Below, piece by piece: positions 9,003-17,827 of a DNA stretch of 64,000 bases. The stretch is from the NCBI GenBank assembly GCA_963663215.1, contig OY760140.1:1116001-1180000 (forward strand). The letters are read 5' to 3'. This stretch comes from BJGV01 sp003230615. GTDB lineage: Bacteria; Pseudomonadota; Gammaproteobacteria; Burkholderiales; Nitrosomonadaceae. The position numbers were made by a program, and so were the translations under genes. Every line of letters begins with the position of its first letter. Position 1 is the first letter of the stretch. The notes below the pieces were generated by a model. It did not search any database. It was not told where the DNA came from and saw nothing but the letters and a program-made list of their open reading frames with translations.

Positions 9003-9032
9003 AGGGCACAATAGAACTTCTAGTCGTGCCCT
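9003..9032 (-). terminator. Hairpin downstream of hppA
   Basis: Inverted repeat AGGGCAC / GTGCCCT with an inner TAGAA/TTCTA stem, 19 bases beyond the hppA stop. There is no strong T-run, so termination strength is uncertain; it may serve both converging genes. Confidence 0.4.
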
Positions 9033-9050
9033 TTGATAAGTGGCAAATAT

Positions 9051-11087
9051 TTATAGCAATGGAACAATTAATAATGCAACGATGTTCATGATCTTAATAA
9101 GAGGGTTGATAGCTGGGCCGGCGGTGTCCTTATAGGGATCACCAACAGTGTCTCCAGTCACGGCTGCCTTATGAGCTTCAGAACCCTTACCGCCAAAATG
9201 ACCATCCTCAATATATTTTTTGGCATTGTCCCAGGCCCCACCACCTGCAGTCATCGAAATAGCCACAAAAATTCCGGTAATGATGACACCAATCAACACA
9301 CCACCCAAGGCTACTGGGCCAAGTACAAGGCCAACGATCAATGGTATTGCTACAGGTAGAAGAGAAGGAACAACCATTTCCTTGATAGCTGCACTGGTTA
9401 ACATATCCACTGCCTTGGAATAATCTGGCTTACCTGTGCCTTCCATAATACCTGGAATTTCCTTGAACTGACGGCGCACTTCTACCACTACCGATCCAGC
9501 AGCTCGACCAACGGCCTCCATTGCCATGGCACCAAATAAATAGGGCACCATCCCACCTATGAACAAGCCGATAATGACCATATGGTTGGACAAATCAAAG
9601 GTGACAACTTCGCCACCAGTAGAAAGTGCATGAGTGTAATCAGCGAACAGCACCAGCGCGGCTAGACCGGCAGAGCCGATAGCATAACCTTTTGTCACCG
9701 CTTTTGTGGTATTGCCAACAGCATCTAGAGGATCAGTGATATCACGAATTTCCTGTGGCAAACCGGCCATTTCAGCTATACCGCCTGCATTATCGGTAAT
9801 CGGCCCATAAGCATCAAGTGCTACGATGATACCGGCCATGGACAACATTGAAGTTGCAGCAATAGCTATGCCATATAGACCTGCCAGTTCATATGCACAC
9901 CAGATCGAAAGACATACAACCATAACTGGAGCAGCAGTAGATTTCATCGAGACACCTAGACCAGCTATGACGTTGGTTCCATGGCCAGTACTAGATGCCT
10001 CAGCGATATGCTGAACCGGCTTGAATTCAGTTGATGTGTAATATTCGGTAATCCAAACCATCGCTGCGGTCAAAACTAGACCAACCAGCCCAGCAAGATA
10101 CAGTTTCATGGATGAAATCAACTCGCCTCCAATTACTATGCCATCCCCCATCATCATAGCCGTGATAGGATAATAGACAATTGCAGCTAAAGCACCGGCA
10201 ACCGCCAACCCTCGGTAAAGCGCATTCATGATCTTTCCATCTTCACGCGCCTTAACGAAATAACAACCTATGATTGAAGCAATAATTGAGAATCCGCCCA
10301 AAACCAGCGGATAGAGCACTGTATTTGGACCAGCATTATCGATCAGCAATCCACCTAGTAACATAGTAGCAATAATGGTCACAGCGTAGGTTTCAAACAA
10401 GTCAGCAGCCATACCCGCACAATCACCCACGTTGTCACCCACGTTATCAGCAATTACTGCAGGGTTGCGAGGGTCATCCTCAGGAATACCAGCCTCAATT
10501 TTACCGACCAGATCGGCGCCTACGTCGGCACCCTTGGTAAAAATACCGCCACCAAGACGAGCAAAAATAGAAATCAACGAACTACCAAAAGCAAACCCCA
10601 CTAGAGCGTGAATGGCATTTGATGAAGTGGCCCCCAGGCCAACTGTGAGAAATGCATAGTACCCAGCTACTCCGAGAAGGCCCAGACCAACGACTAGCAT
10701 ACCAGTGATTGCTCCTCCTCTGAAAGCCACATCCAGTGCTGGGCTAAGACCGTCCCTAGCCGCTTCTGCAGTTCGCGAATTGGCTTTAACCGACACGTTC
10801 ATACCGATATAACCGGCAAGACCCGACAAGAAAGCGCCGAGAGCGAAGCCAACAGCGGTTTGCCAACCCAAGGTAGCAAAAATAGCCACTAACAAAACTA
10901 CACCAACAATACTAATAGTTTTATATTGTCGATTCAGGTACGCAGAAGCACCCTGCTCAATTGCAGAGGCAATCTCGCGCATGCGCTCGTTGCCACTTGG
11001 CAAGGCTAAAATCCATTTAATCGATAACGCCCCATATAAGAGCGCCACCATCGCGCAACCAATTGCGATGATTAAACCAGTACCCAT
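9051..11087 (-). CDS. hppA: Membrane-bound K+-independent proton-translocating pyrophosphatase
   Basis: Hydrolyses pyrophosphate and pumps protons across the inner membrane, recovering energy from PPi. 678 residues with about 16 membrane helices. The pyrophosphate-binding loop reads DVGADLVGKIEAGIPEDDPR, followed by NVGDNVGDCAGMAADLFE. The sequence GNTTKAVTKGYA has Lys where K+-dependent enzymes have Ala, which marks the K+-independent class. I chose ATG at 11087 over the TTG at 11099 because the TTG overlaps the ribosome-binding site TGGAG. It is followed upstream on the same strand by pfp and adk; PPi released by biosynthesis could thus drive both proton pumping and glycolytic flux. Confidence 0.96.
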   Translation of the reverse strand: MGTGLIIAIGCAMVALLYGALSIKWILALPSGNERMREIASAIEQGASAYLNRQYKTISIVGVVLLVAIFATLGWQTAVGFALGAFLSGLAGYIGMNVSVKANSRTAEAARDGLSPALDVAFRGGAITGMLVVGLGLLGVAGYYAFLTVGLGATSSNAIHALVGFAFGSSLISIFARLGGGIFTKGADVGADLVGKIEAGIPEDDPRNPAVIADNVGDNVGDCAGMAADLFETYAVTIIATMLLGGLLIDNAGPNTVLYPLVLGGFSIIASIIGCYFVKAREDGKIMNALYRGLAVAGALAAIVYYPITAMMMGDGIVIGGELISSMKLYLAGLVGLVLTAAMVWITEYYTSTEFKPVQHIAEASSTGHGTNVIAGLGVSMKSTAAPVMVVCLSIWCAYELAGLYGIAIAATSMLSMAGIIVALDAYGPITDNAGGIAEMAGLPQEIRDITDPLDAVGNTTKAVTKGYAIGSAGLAALVLFADYTHALSTGGEVVTFDLSNHMVIIGLFIGGMVPYLFGAMAMEAVGRAAGSVVVEVRRQFKEIPGIMEGTGKPDYSKAVDMLTSAAIKEMVVPSLLPVAIPLIVGLVLGPVALGGVLIGVIITGIFVAISMTAGGGAWDNAKKYIEDGHFGGKGSEAHKAAVTGDTVGDPYKDTAGPAINPLIKIMNIVALLIVPLL

Positions 11088-11213
11088 TTGAATCTCCAAT
11101 TAAAGTCAGACCGTCTGTAAATGTATGCGGGATATCGGTCTAGTAATCCCTCATTAGGCAATTTACCCGTAACTCAAAAAAAATTTCAGCACTATCGTTA
11201 AATTTAATGCAAC

Positions 11214-12473
11214 TCAAATCTTAAAATTACCTAGTTTTCTCTTAACTCCTATATTCTTAAGCCGCACATAGTTGGGCAAACCATTTTTATAGGGCGGATA
11301 ATCCTCTCCCTTGATGAGCGGCACTAAGTACTCACGGCATTTTTCCGTGATACCAAAACCATCTTTGCTAATGAAATTACTGGGCATCATTTTTTCTACG
11401 TTAGCTACCCTTGCAAGTTGAGCCATTCCTACCTTCCATTTGTATGGCTTGTTGGATAGACGAACTATCGTGGGCATCACCGCATTATGTCCCTTAATGG
11501 CAAATTGTACGGCGGCCTTGCCCATAGCATATGCCTGTTCCACGTCAGTTTTGGATGCAATGTGACGAGCAGCACGCTGCAAATAATCTGCCACACCCCA
11601 ATGATATTTTAGCCCCAACCCATCCTTTATAATATTTGCAACTACCGGCGCAACACCTCCCAATTGTGCATGACCAAAAGCGTCGCGTAATCCTTGGTCA
11701 GAGAGAAATTTGCCATCTGTATCCTTGACACCTTCGGAAACCACTACCGAGCAATAACCAAATTTCTTGACAAAACTATTCACCTTAGCAAGAAATTTCG
11801 TCTTGTCAAAAGCGATCTCCGGAAACAAAATGACAATGGGAATTTCACAATCCTTGCTCGAAGCTAAGCCACCTGCCGCCGCGATCCATCCAGCATGGCG
11901 TCCCATTACTTCCAAGACAAATACCTTCGTAGATGTTTTTGACATACTAGCGACGTCAAAACTTGCTTCGCGTGTGGACACGGCAATGTACTTCGCTACT
12001 GAACCAAAACCAGGGCAGCAATCAGTGATAGGTAAGTCATTATCTACTGTCTTTGGGACATGGATTGCCTGTACTGGATAGCCCAACGTGTTGGCTATTT
12101 GTGATACCTTAAGACAGGTATCAGCAGAATCACCACCACCATTATAAAAGAAATAACCAATATTATGGGCCTTGAACACTTCAATTAAGCGCTCGTATTC
12201 GCGCCGATTTTGTTCAAGACTTTTCAGCTTATAGCGACAGGATCCAAATGCACCAGAAGGTGTATGACACAACGCTCTGATGGCTGCACGAGTGTCCTTT
12301 CCGGTGTCGATCAAGTCTTCAGTCAGCACACCAATGATGCCATTTCGACCAGCATAAATCTTTCCAATCTTTCCTTTATTTTTCCACGCGGTCTCGATAA
12401 TACCAGCAGCAGATGCATTAATAACAGCGGTCACGCCACCGGACTGAGCGTAAAATGCATTTTTTACTGCCAT
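11214..12473 (-). CDS. pfp: Pyrophosphate-dependent 6-phosphofructokinase
   Basis: Reversibly interconverts fructose 6-phosphate plus PPi with fructose 1,6-bisphosphate plus phosphate. 419 residues. GGGDS at 112-116 lacks the Gly found in the ATP-type GGDGS motif, and PKTVDND at 140-146 has the Lys typical of PPi enzymes in place of PGTIDND. MGRHAGW is the usual substrate loop. The ATG at 12473 follows AGAGGAGA, a strong ribosome-binding site. Ammonia oxidisers and methylotrophs are known to use PPi-PFK, often beside hppA, as here (126 bp apart). Confidence 0.93.
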   Translation of the reverse strand: MAVKNAFYAQSGGVTAVINASAAGIIETAWKNKGKIGKIYAGRNGIIGVLTEDLIDTGKDTRAAIRALCHTPSGAFGSCRYKLKSLEQNRREYERLIEVFKAHNIGYFFYNGGGDSADTCLKVSQIANTLGYPVQAIHVPKTVDNDLPITDCCPGFGSVAKYIAVSTREASFDVASMSKTSTKVFVLEVMGRHAGWIAAAGGLASSKDCEIPIVILFPEIAFDKTKFLAKVNSFVKKFGYCSVVVSEGVKDTDGKFLSDQGLRDAFGHAQLGGVAPVVANIIKDGLGLKYHWGVADYLQRAARHIASKTDVEQAYAMGKAAVQFAIKGHNAVMPTIVRLSNKPYKWKVGMAQLARVANVEKMMPSNFISKDGFGITEKCREYLVPLIKGEDYPPYKNGLPNYVRLKNIGVKRKLGNFKI

Positions 12474-12665
12474 GTTTCTCCTCTGATTTTTAAATTATTT
12501 ACGGTCTTACCAGAACCTTCACTAATACTTCAATAATACGTCTCTTCCTATAGCTTGTAGTCTAGGTACTGCTCAAATGTAAAAAAATTGTCGCCTATAA
12601 TTTGACCATCAATATCTATATTAGAAACTAAGTACGATATAGCTTGCTATTTATCTTGAAAATAG

Positions 12666-13319
12666 TTACCCAAGTTCCGCAAAAATATTATTACGGATAT
12701 TTTCAACCGACCCAACCCCCTCTATTTTTACATACTTAGGAGAGCCTTTTTTACCATCATTTGACCACCTGAAGTAATATTCCACCAATGGTTTGGTTTG
12801 TTCGTGATAGATTTCGAGCCGTTTCTTTACAGTTTCTTCCTTATCATCATCTCGCTGTATCAGTGGCTCTCCAGTAACATCATCCTTCCCTTCAGTTTTG
12901 GGCATGTTGAATATAACATGATAAGTACGGCCTGAGTTCGGATGTACTCTGCGACCCGTCATGCGCTTAACGATTTCCACATCAGCCACATTGATTTCGA
13001 TTACATAGTCGATTTGTACGCCGGCAGCTTTCATCGCATCGGCCTGTGGGATGGTACGGGGAAACCCGTCAAACAAAAAACCCTTTGTACAATCCGGTTG
13101 TGAAATGCGCTTTTTCACCAGATTAATAATAATGTCATCAGGAACCAGTTCTCCCATATCCATAATTTTCTTGGCAGCAATTCCCAGCTCAGTGCTTGCT
13201 TTAACTGCAGCCCGCAACATGTCGCCAGTAGAAATCTGCGGAATACCGAAATACTCTTTAATGTAATTGGCCTGTGTGCCTTTTCCTGCACCGGGACCAC
13301 CTAATAAAATGATTCGTAT
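12666..13319 (-). CDS. adk: Adenylate kinase with an apparent ATA start codon
   Basis: Interconverts ATP, ADP and AMP. The full protein is 217 residues if read from the ATA at 13317-13319: the first residues then read (M)RIILLGGPGAGKGTQ, with the P-loop intact, followed by STGDML, GFPRT, the LID region GRRVHPNSGRTYH and QRDDD. GGAGG lies at 13326-13330, six bases before the ATA, exactly where a start codon is expected. No ATG, GTG or TTG lies in frame between there and the internal ATG at 13220, which would delete the P-loop. Either a rare ATA initiation, a one-base mutation or a sequence error. In most betaproteobacteria adk follows kdsB; here it lies apart from trm112 by 27 kb. Confidence 0.85.
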   Translation of the reverse strand: MRIILLGGPGAGKGTQANYIKEYFGIPQISTGDMLRAAVKASTELGIAAKKIMDMGELVPDDIIINLVKKRISQPDCTKGFLFDGFPRTIPQADAMKAAGVQIDYVIEINVADVEIVKRMTGRRVHPNSGRTYHVIFNMPKTEGKDDVTGEPLIQRDDDKEETVKKRLEIYHEQTKPLVEYYFRWSNDGKKGSPKYVKIEGVGSVENIRNNIFAELG

Positions 13320-13330
13320 GATTATCCTCC

Positions 13331-14347
13331 GCTTCTAAATAAAATTCCCCGCCAGAACAGCAGGGGAACAAATACTACTCATTTAAGCAATGCCTATGAA
13401 TTATAACGCAAACTAGTCAATTTCTCGAATTTTTTAATACCTGTAATAAGTACCATCTATTTAATCTGCTCGCTGACTGAAAACGTGTATTCTCATGCAA
13501 GCATTTTCTATCAAAGACCAAAAGAAGATAAAAGACTTATCTGAACGTAACTTAACTAATGCGATTCACTTTGATTTGGGTCCAGCTTATAGCTTATATA
13601 AAATGATGACGTAAAATTGATTATCCACATTAAAGAGGTAGCATTAGAAAAAGTATTTTTGGCCTTTCACCTAAACATTAATTGCTACAAAGCCATCCAT
13701 AATATTTACTAGCTAGAGATGACATTATCGCTTCTAGCGTTCATCATTATTTTTCAATAAAATAGGCCAAGGAATTTCTACAAACTATACTTCCCTTTAC
13801 GATAACTTCTTTACTCCGACAATAATGCTTATTTGAACTACGCCATGTTATTAGTTTAATAATAGTGTGAAAATTAGTCCAACACTATTCCATGGAAAGA
13901 GACTTTATCTGGTCAAGTAAAATATTTTTCTTTATCAAATTTCCTTGTCCACAATTACTGTGGATAAGTTTGTGGATACTTTAGATTTAAGATCGTTAAG
14001 CTATCCTTTCATAAGGATATTTCCTAGTTAGATTAATTTTTAAACGTATAATTTTCTCTTGTAAAACATATAGTTATTTATGCGATCAGGATTCATGCGG
14101 GTTTGCCCGATATGATTATGCAATTGTCGTAACAAATGTGGATTATTGCAAAAAGTCAAGACAAATTTTCTCCTGAATTCTCTCCTGAAAACAAAAGTAT
14201 AGCAGCTATGTTGGTAGGCCATTGTTATGACATCATTCCTTTATGGTACCAACTATAATGTGCCCGTTCTCTTATTTCTTTCAGCAAACAGTGGCTCATT
14301 TACATTAATCCCAATACCATACGACAAGGGAAGAGTTAACGGCCAGA
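13331..14347. other. 1-kb region without a convincing gene
   Basis: Very AT-rich. A 39-codon frame at 13495-13614 (+) has no ribosome-binding site, and a 60-codon minus frame at 14040-14222 lies across the repeat described separately; I support neither. The left 600 bases show nothing I recognise. The right part holds DnaA-box-like motifs and a diverged copy of the xseA upstream region. Confidence 0.6.
13945..14180 (+). repeat. Diverged copy of the xseA upstream region (copy 1)
   Basis: Aligns colinearly, almost without gaps, to 41728-41960 at an offset of 27780-27783. Shared blocks include TTGTCCACAATTAC, ATATAGTTATTTAT, a GATTCA-ATG-GTTTGC segment and CAAATGTGGATTATTG. The match runs up to the xseA start codon of copy 2, where this copy has ACA at 14161, and no xseA frame follows. 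It looks like the relic of a segmental duplication. Confidence 0.75.
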
Positions 14348-14989
14348 TTATTTAGCTACCTCCAAGACTAGATCAATACGTCTCTGAATACGCAAGGCTT
14401 CATCTTTGTCGCCCAATTGTTCTGCACTACGGACTGCAACATTTAACCATGCGAGAAGCGGGCGACGCCAACCTTGGTCAGAGGCAGTCTGAGTAGCAAT
14501 AGTGACATCATTCGGTGTCAAACGCCCTTTCTGGAAAAGCACACCATCTGCAACCAGACGCGATAGCGGATCCTCAATAGCACCAAGTGCTCCATCTACG
14601 CCAACAACTACTCCACGATGTTGTGCAGGCAACAGTGCGGTATTCAAACCTGCCCAACGTCCTGCAAGGTACTCAGCATAAACTCGCTCTGAATCAGCAG
14701 CATCTTCGGCAAGCTTCTGAAAAGCCTCACAGTCATTAAACTCTAGGCTAGCCACATGAGCTGCGCAGCGTACTAGTTCGGCACGTGCGAGCAAGTCTGC
14801 ACGCCCTGTACTGGCAATCTCTTCACGTACCCGGGCAAATTCTATATCAGCAAGTTTAGAGTTTCCTACTAGGTAAGCCGTAACCGAATTTCTAAGTGCA
14901 CCATGCGCGTTCAGTTGCCAGTCAGGTGGCGCGCTACTACCTGCGCACCCGACGAGTCCAAGTATCACTATAGCTAATAGCATTCTCAT
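14348..14989 (-). CDS. Lipoprotein of an MCE-type transport locus
   Basis: 213 residues. A short signal peptide ends in a lipobox LVGC with the modified Cys at about residue 15, so the protein is probably anchored in a membrane facing the periplasm. The rest is mainly helical, with no domain I can name. It lies downstream of an MCE protein and an MlaE-type permease on the same strand (32 bp after the MCE stop), a position often held by an auxiliary lipoprotein of lipid ABC transporters in betaproteobacteria. A role as its outer-membrane or periplasmic partner is inferred from position. Confidence 0.75.
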   Translation of the reverse strand: MRMLLAIVILGLVGCAGSSAPPDWQLNAHGALRNSVTAYLVGNSKLADIEFARVREEIASTGRADLLARAELVRCAAHVASLEFNDCEAFQKLAEDAADSERVYAEYLAGRWAGLNTALLPAQHRGVVVGVDGALGAIEDPLSRLVADGVLFQKGRLTPNDVTIATQTASDQGWRRPLLAWLNVAVRSAEQLGDKDEALRIQRRIDLVLEVAK

Positions 14990-15021
14990 GGCAATTTAAG
15001 CTCCGTATCACGAGATAGGGG

Positions 15022-15942
15022 CTACTTACGATTTATTTCACTCACTAAATGTTCCACCTTTCGTAAACTCATCTCAACTTGTTTTCTCAAAACAACTAGA
15101 TCGACGGTGGCTTCCTGAACATTGGAACCAATAGCTTGTGCTTGGGCAAGTACGGCGTCTACGTTCTTAAGACTCGTCTGTACGTCACCCAGGATTACAT
15201 TTACCTGAGTAATGGCAGCCTGCGACTCATCCATTACTCCATGAACACCAAAAATTCGTGCATCAATTTTAGCTAACAAGGTATTGACGTGATCCAGCGC
15301 TGTAATAATTTTTTTTGCGTTAATCTCGCTACCTAATACAACTCCAAGCCCACCATACGGACCTTTTAGGTTTTGTGTAACAACCCGCACGTTGTCTAGA
15401 CTTGCTCTCAGGCTAGAATTCGACTTAGTCATATTCTCTAGGTTCTCAAGCAATGAACGCATGGTGTCTACGAGATGTGGAATTTCCGCAGTGGCATCGC
15501 CAACCAAGACTGTTCGCACAGCACCTTCAGGCAGTGGTGGATCTGTCAACACACCAGTAAACACACGCAATCGAGTATCACCTACCATTCCACGTTCCAT
15601 GGTAAAAACGCTGCTGGTACGGATCCATTTAGCATCCTTGTGTGCCACGTCAACCACAATGCGAGCTTTTCCATCATCCGAAAGCTCAATGCGACGTACA
15701 CGCCCTATCGGAAAACCTGAAAACGTCAAGTCCATGCCAACAATCACGCCCTCGGAGTTATCCGCAATCAATATCACTTGCTGTGTTCTTTCAAACACCA
15801 CGCGCGCATACATCACATACGCAAGTGAAGCACACACTATCGCCACCATAAAAACTACTAGCGCCAAGGCTTTAAACTCGATATTTGGGGGCAACACCGA
15901 GGGCTGCTGGGATATTGATTGTGATTTGAATTCAGATTGCAT
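15022..15942 (-). CDS. MCE/MlaD-family lipid-transport substrate-binding protein
   Basis: 306 residues from the ATG at 15942, which follows the permease stop by 19 bases; the open frame extends upstream inside the permease gene but that part is not genuine. One N-terminal membrane helix (about 25-48) is followed by an MCE domain with the typical GMDLTFSGFPIGRVRRI stretch (about residues 66-82), then a long heptad-like helical region to the C-terminus. MCE proteins form hexameric rings or tubes that pass phospholipids between the membranes. Partners: permease upstream, lipoprotein downstream. No ATPase gene is present in the cluster. Confidence 0.9.
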   Translation of the reverse strand: MQSEFKSQSISQQPSVLPPNIEFKALALVVFMVAIVCASLAYVMYARVVFERTQQVILIADNSEGVIVGMDLTFSGFPIGRVRRIELSDDGKARIVVDVAHKDAKWIRTSSVFTMERGMVGDTRLRVFTGVLTDPPLPEGAVRTVLVGDATAEIPHLVDTMRSLLENLENMTKSNSSLRASLDNVRVVTQNLKGPYGGLGVVLGSEINAKKIITALDHVNTLLAKIDARIFGVHGVMDESQAAITQVNVILGDVQTSLKNVDAVLAQAQAIGSNVQEATVDLVVLRKQVEMSLRKVEHLVSEINRK

Positions 15943-15961
15943 ACTTTTTGATTTATCCACT

Positions 15962-16735
15962 TTAAATAAACTTAATCGCCAAAGATGCCCCTTCGATAAG
16001 TACCAGAGCCAAAAACAATCGCACCATACCTTGCGGTACAGAGCCCAATTCTCCAATAGATTCGTGTCTTGCTTGCATTGCCGAAGCAATTGGAATCACG
16101 GCAACCGCTAGACTAAACAATATTGTTTTTAGGATAAAAGCAACAGCAACACCTGGATCAAAGACACGCCCGACCATGCGGGTGTATTCAGCAAAGCCCC
16201 AAGGTGAAAAACCGTAAACAACTACGTATGCCATCACCAGTGCTACCAAACTGCTCACCGCGGCTAGCGTCACTACCGCGAATGCCATAGCAATCACGCG
16301 TGGAACAATATCGGTATGCATAGAACTGCCTATCAGGGTTGAACTGATCTCCCTATTTGAATGCAGCACCACGAAAAGAGCTGCTCCCAGTGGAATCAAC
16401 TCAAGAACCAGTACTTGCACCACCACTTCTAATGCATATTGAGATAAACCGTAACTTATAGCAGTTACAACAATGATTCGTACCAGTACTAGGCTGATAA
16501 GTGCACACAACGACGTTAACCAAAGTAACACTTGCCAAGTGCTCGTGTAGATATTCTTAGCGATCACGATACGATTTTCCCGATCGTAGATCGAGGGGGA
16601 CAGAGCCATAACCAAGGCAACGGCACTAAAGTGAATAACCCTCCACCAACTAATCGCTGATCTCACACATGCGTTACCTAGAGTACCAAATACAGAGCGC
16701 GATAAAGTGTTTTGTCGCATGGGGCAATGATGCAA
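15962..16735 (-). CDS. MlaE-family ABC transporter permease
   Basis: 257 residues, five or six hydrophobic helices. VPRVIAMAFAVVTL matches the conserved loop of MlaE-type permeases. ATG at 16735 or 16720 could be the start; neither has a strong ribosome-binding site. It should form the inner-membrane part of a lipid transporter with the MCE protein encoded next. In related clusters an ABC ATPase gene lies between permease and MCE gene; here the two are 19 bases apart and the ATPase is absent, and none is present upstream either. Confidence 0.88.
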   Translation of the reverse strand: MHHCPMRQNTLSRSVFGTLGNACVRSAISWWRVIHFSAVALVMALSPSIYDRENRIVIAKNIYTSTWQVLLWLTSLCALISLVLVRIIVVTAISYGLSQYALEVVVQVLVLELIPLGAALFVVLHSNREISSTLIGSSMHTDIVPRVIAMAFAVVTLAAVSSLVALVMAYVVVYGFSPWGFAEYTRMVGRVFDPGVAVAFILKTILFSLAVAVIPIASAMQARHESIGELGSVPQGMVRLFLALVLIEGASLAIKFI

Positions 16736-17050
16736 TTCAAAAAGAAGGGAGAATATGACACTAATACAGGCAATAGAAGAATTTTTTTGAACAGGAACGG
16801 AGAGTCTGTTTATTTCTAAGCTTCCCTCACAAAAAAAAGAACATCTTGTAACCTGGATTCCTTAGCCTGAAAGTATCTCACTAAAAACGGTGATGATATT
16901 ATTTTACTACATCACGATATTGGTTTTAGCATCTGTTTGGAATGCAAATTGATGCCATCCCAATATTAAACATACCTCAGCACTTAATCTACTAAAACAA
17001 ATCCTGTATGAACAACCTCACTCCTGCTAGCCTGGAGTCAATGAATTCCA
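16736..17050. other. Intergenic region, nothing recognised
   Basis: 315 AT-rich bases between the permease start and the end of the exported protein gene. No ATP-binding-protein fragment (Walker A or signature motif) was found in either strand. Confidence 0.5.
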
Positions 17051-17467
17051 TCATTCCGTAGGCCCCACGAAATGTACGGGCTTCTCGCCGGTCAAGTTTT
17101 CAGGGGTAATATTATAGGTGCCTTCCATGCTAGCTCGCCATACTCTGTTGGCAGCCTCTTCGTCGCCACCCGTAAACGCATACGTAAGACCGCCTACTAT
17201 CCCACCTCCGAGAGCAAACGCAAGTTTTACTGGAAAGTACACAATTGTCGACAAGGCCGCAGCTGCTTCCATACCGGCATCAGTGGTAGCTTCTTCAGAA
17301 GCTGGTGGCGGTACATCCTGCGCATGAACAGTCGGTATGATCATAATCGTGTAAACACATGAAATGATAATTGCAGTGATAGTACTGTAGGTGCTTCTCG
17401 AAAACAGGCTTAAGCCTGATCTCGTTACTTGGATAGGAATATACTTTTTCATTTGATCATTGGCCAT
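17051..17467 (-). CDS. Exported protein of unknown function
   Basis: 138 residues. A basic N-terminus and a hydrophobic stretch (about residues 29-48) end in HAQ/D, a good signal-peptidase site. The mature part has an acidic Pro/Glu-rich segment, then a hydrophobic Gly-rich helix (about 72-100, with ALGGGIVGGLTYAFTGG) and a C-terminus with YNITPENLTGEKPVHFVG. The ATG at 17467 follows GAGG by five bases, which supports this start over the ATG five codons on. I cannot assign a family. It is upstream of, and on the same strand as, the MCE transporter, 315 bp away. Confidence 0.75.
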   Translation of the reverse strand: MANDQMKKYIPIQVTRSGLSLFSRSTYSTITAIIISCVYTIMIIPTVHAQDVPPPASEEATTDAGMEAAAALSTIVYFPVKLAFALGGGIVGGLTYAFTGGDEEAANRVWRASMEGTYNITPENLTGEKPVHFVGPTE

Positions 17468-17827
17468 TTTTTCCTCACTATTTTAATTTATACGGCAAGA
17501 TTCATCTCCACATACATCTCTACCAACAGCAATTCTAGCTATAATATGGGTAATAGGATTTTGCTCAAATACTCAGAGTTACACATTTTGTCAAAAAAGA
17601 TAACTTTCATTGAAGCAATCGATCTCATCGGATGAGATTCCATTAACCACCACAATAAACATTGTGTCGCATTTAATTTTCCAGCGTCAGTATACTAATG
17701 TCAATAGTAATTACATAATGGCGCGGCATTTGAATAATACAAACCCTGCTGAAATGCTACCTATCAATGCCAAGCTTACAAGCTAAGTAGTATTTACCAT
17801 TTTTCACGTGTAGTCTTATCAGTTAGA
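17468..17827. other. Intergenic region, nothing recognised
   Basis: 360 AT-rich bases between the exported protein and hemF. No coding frame or RNA gene seen; the hemF terminator and the promoter of the exported protein should lie here. Confidence 0.5.

Noticed and set aside
13051..13220. Internal ATG at 13220 as the adk start
   Set aside because: It would remove the P-loop (GGPGAGKG), leaving a non-functional enzyme, while sequence upstream is well-conserved adk in the same frame and has a GGAGG site.
14040..14222. 60-codon frame on the minus strand in the 1-kb gap
   Set aside because: It lies across the duplicated non-coding block, has no ribosome-binding site and no conserved features.
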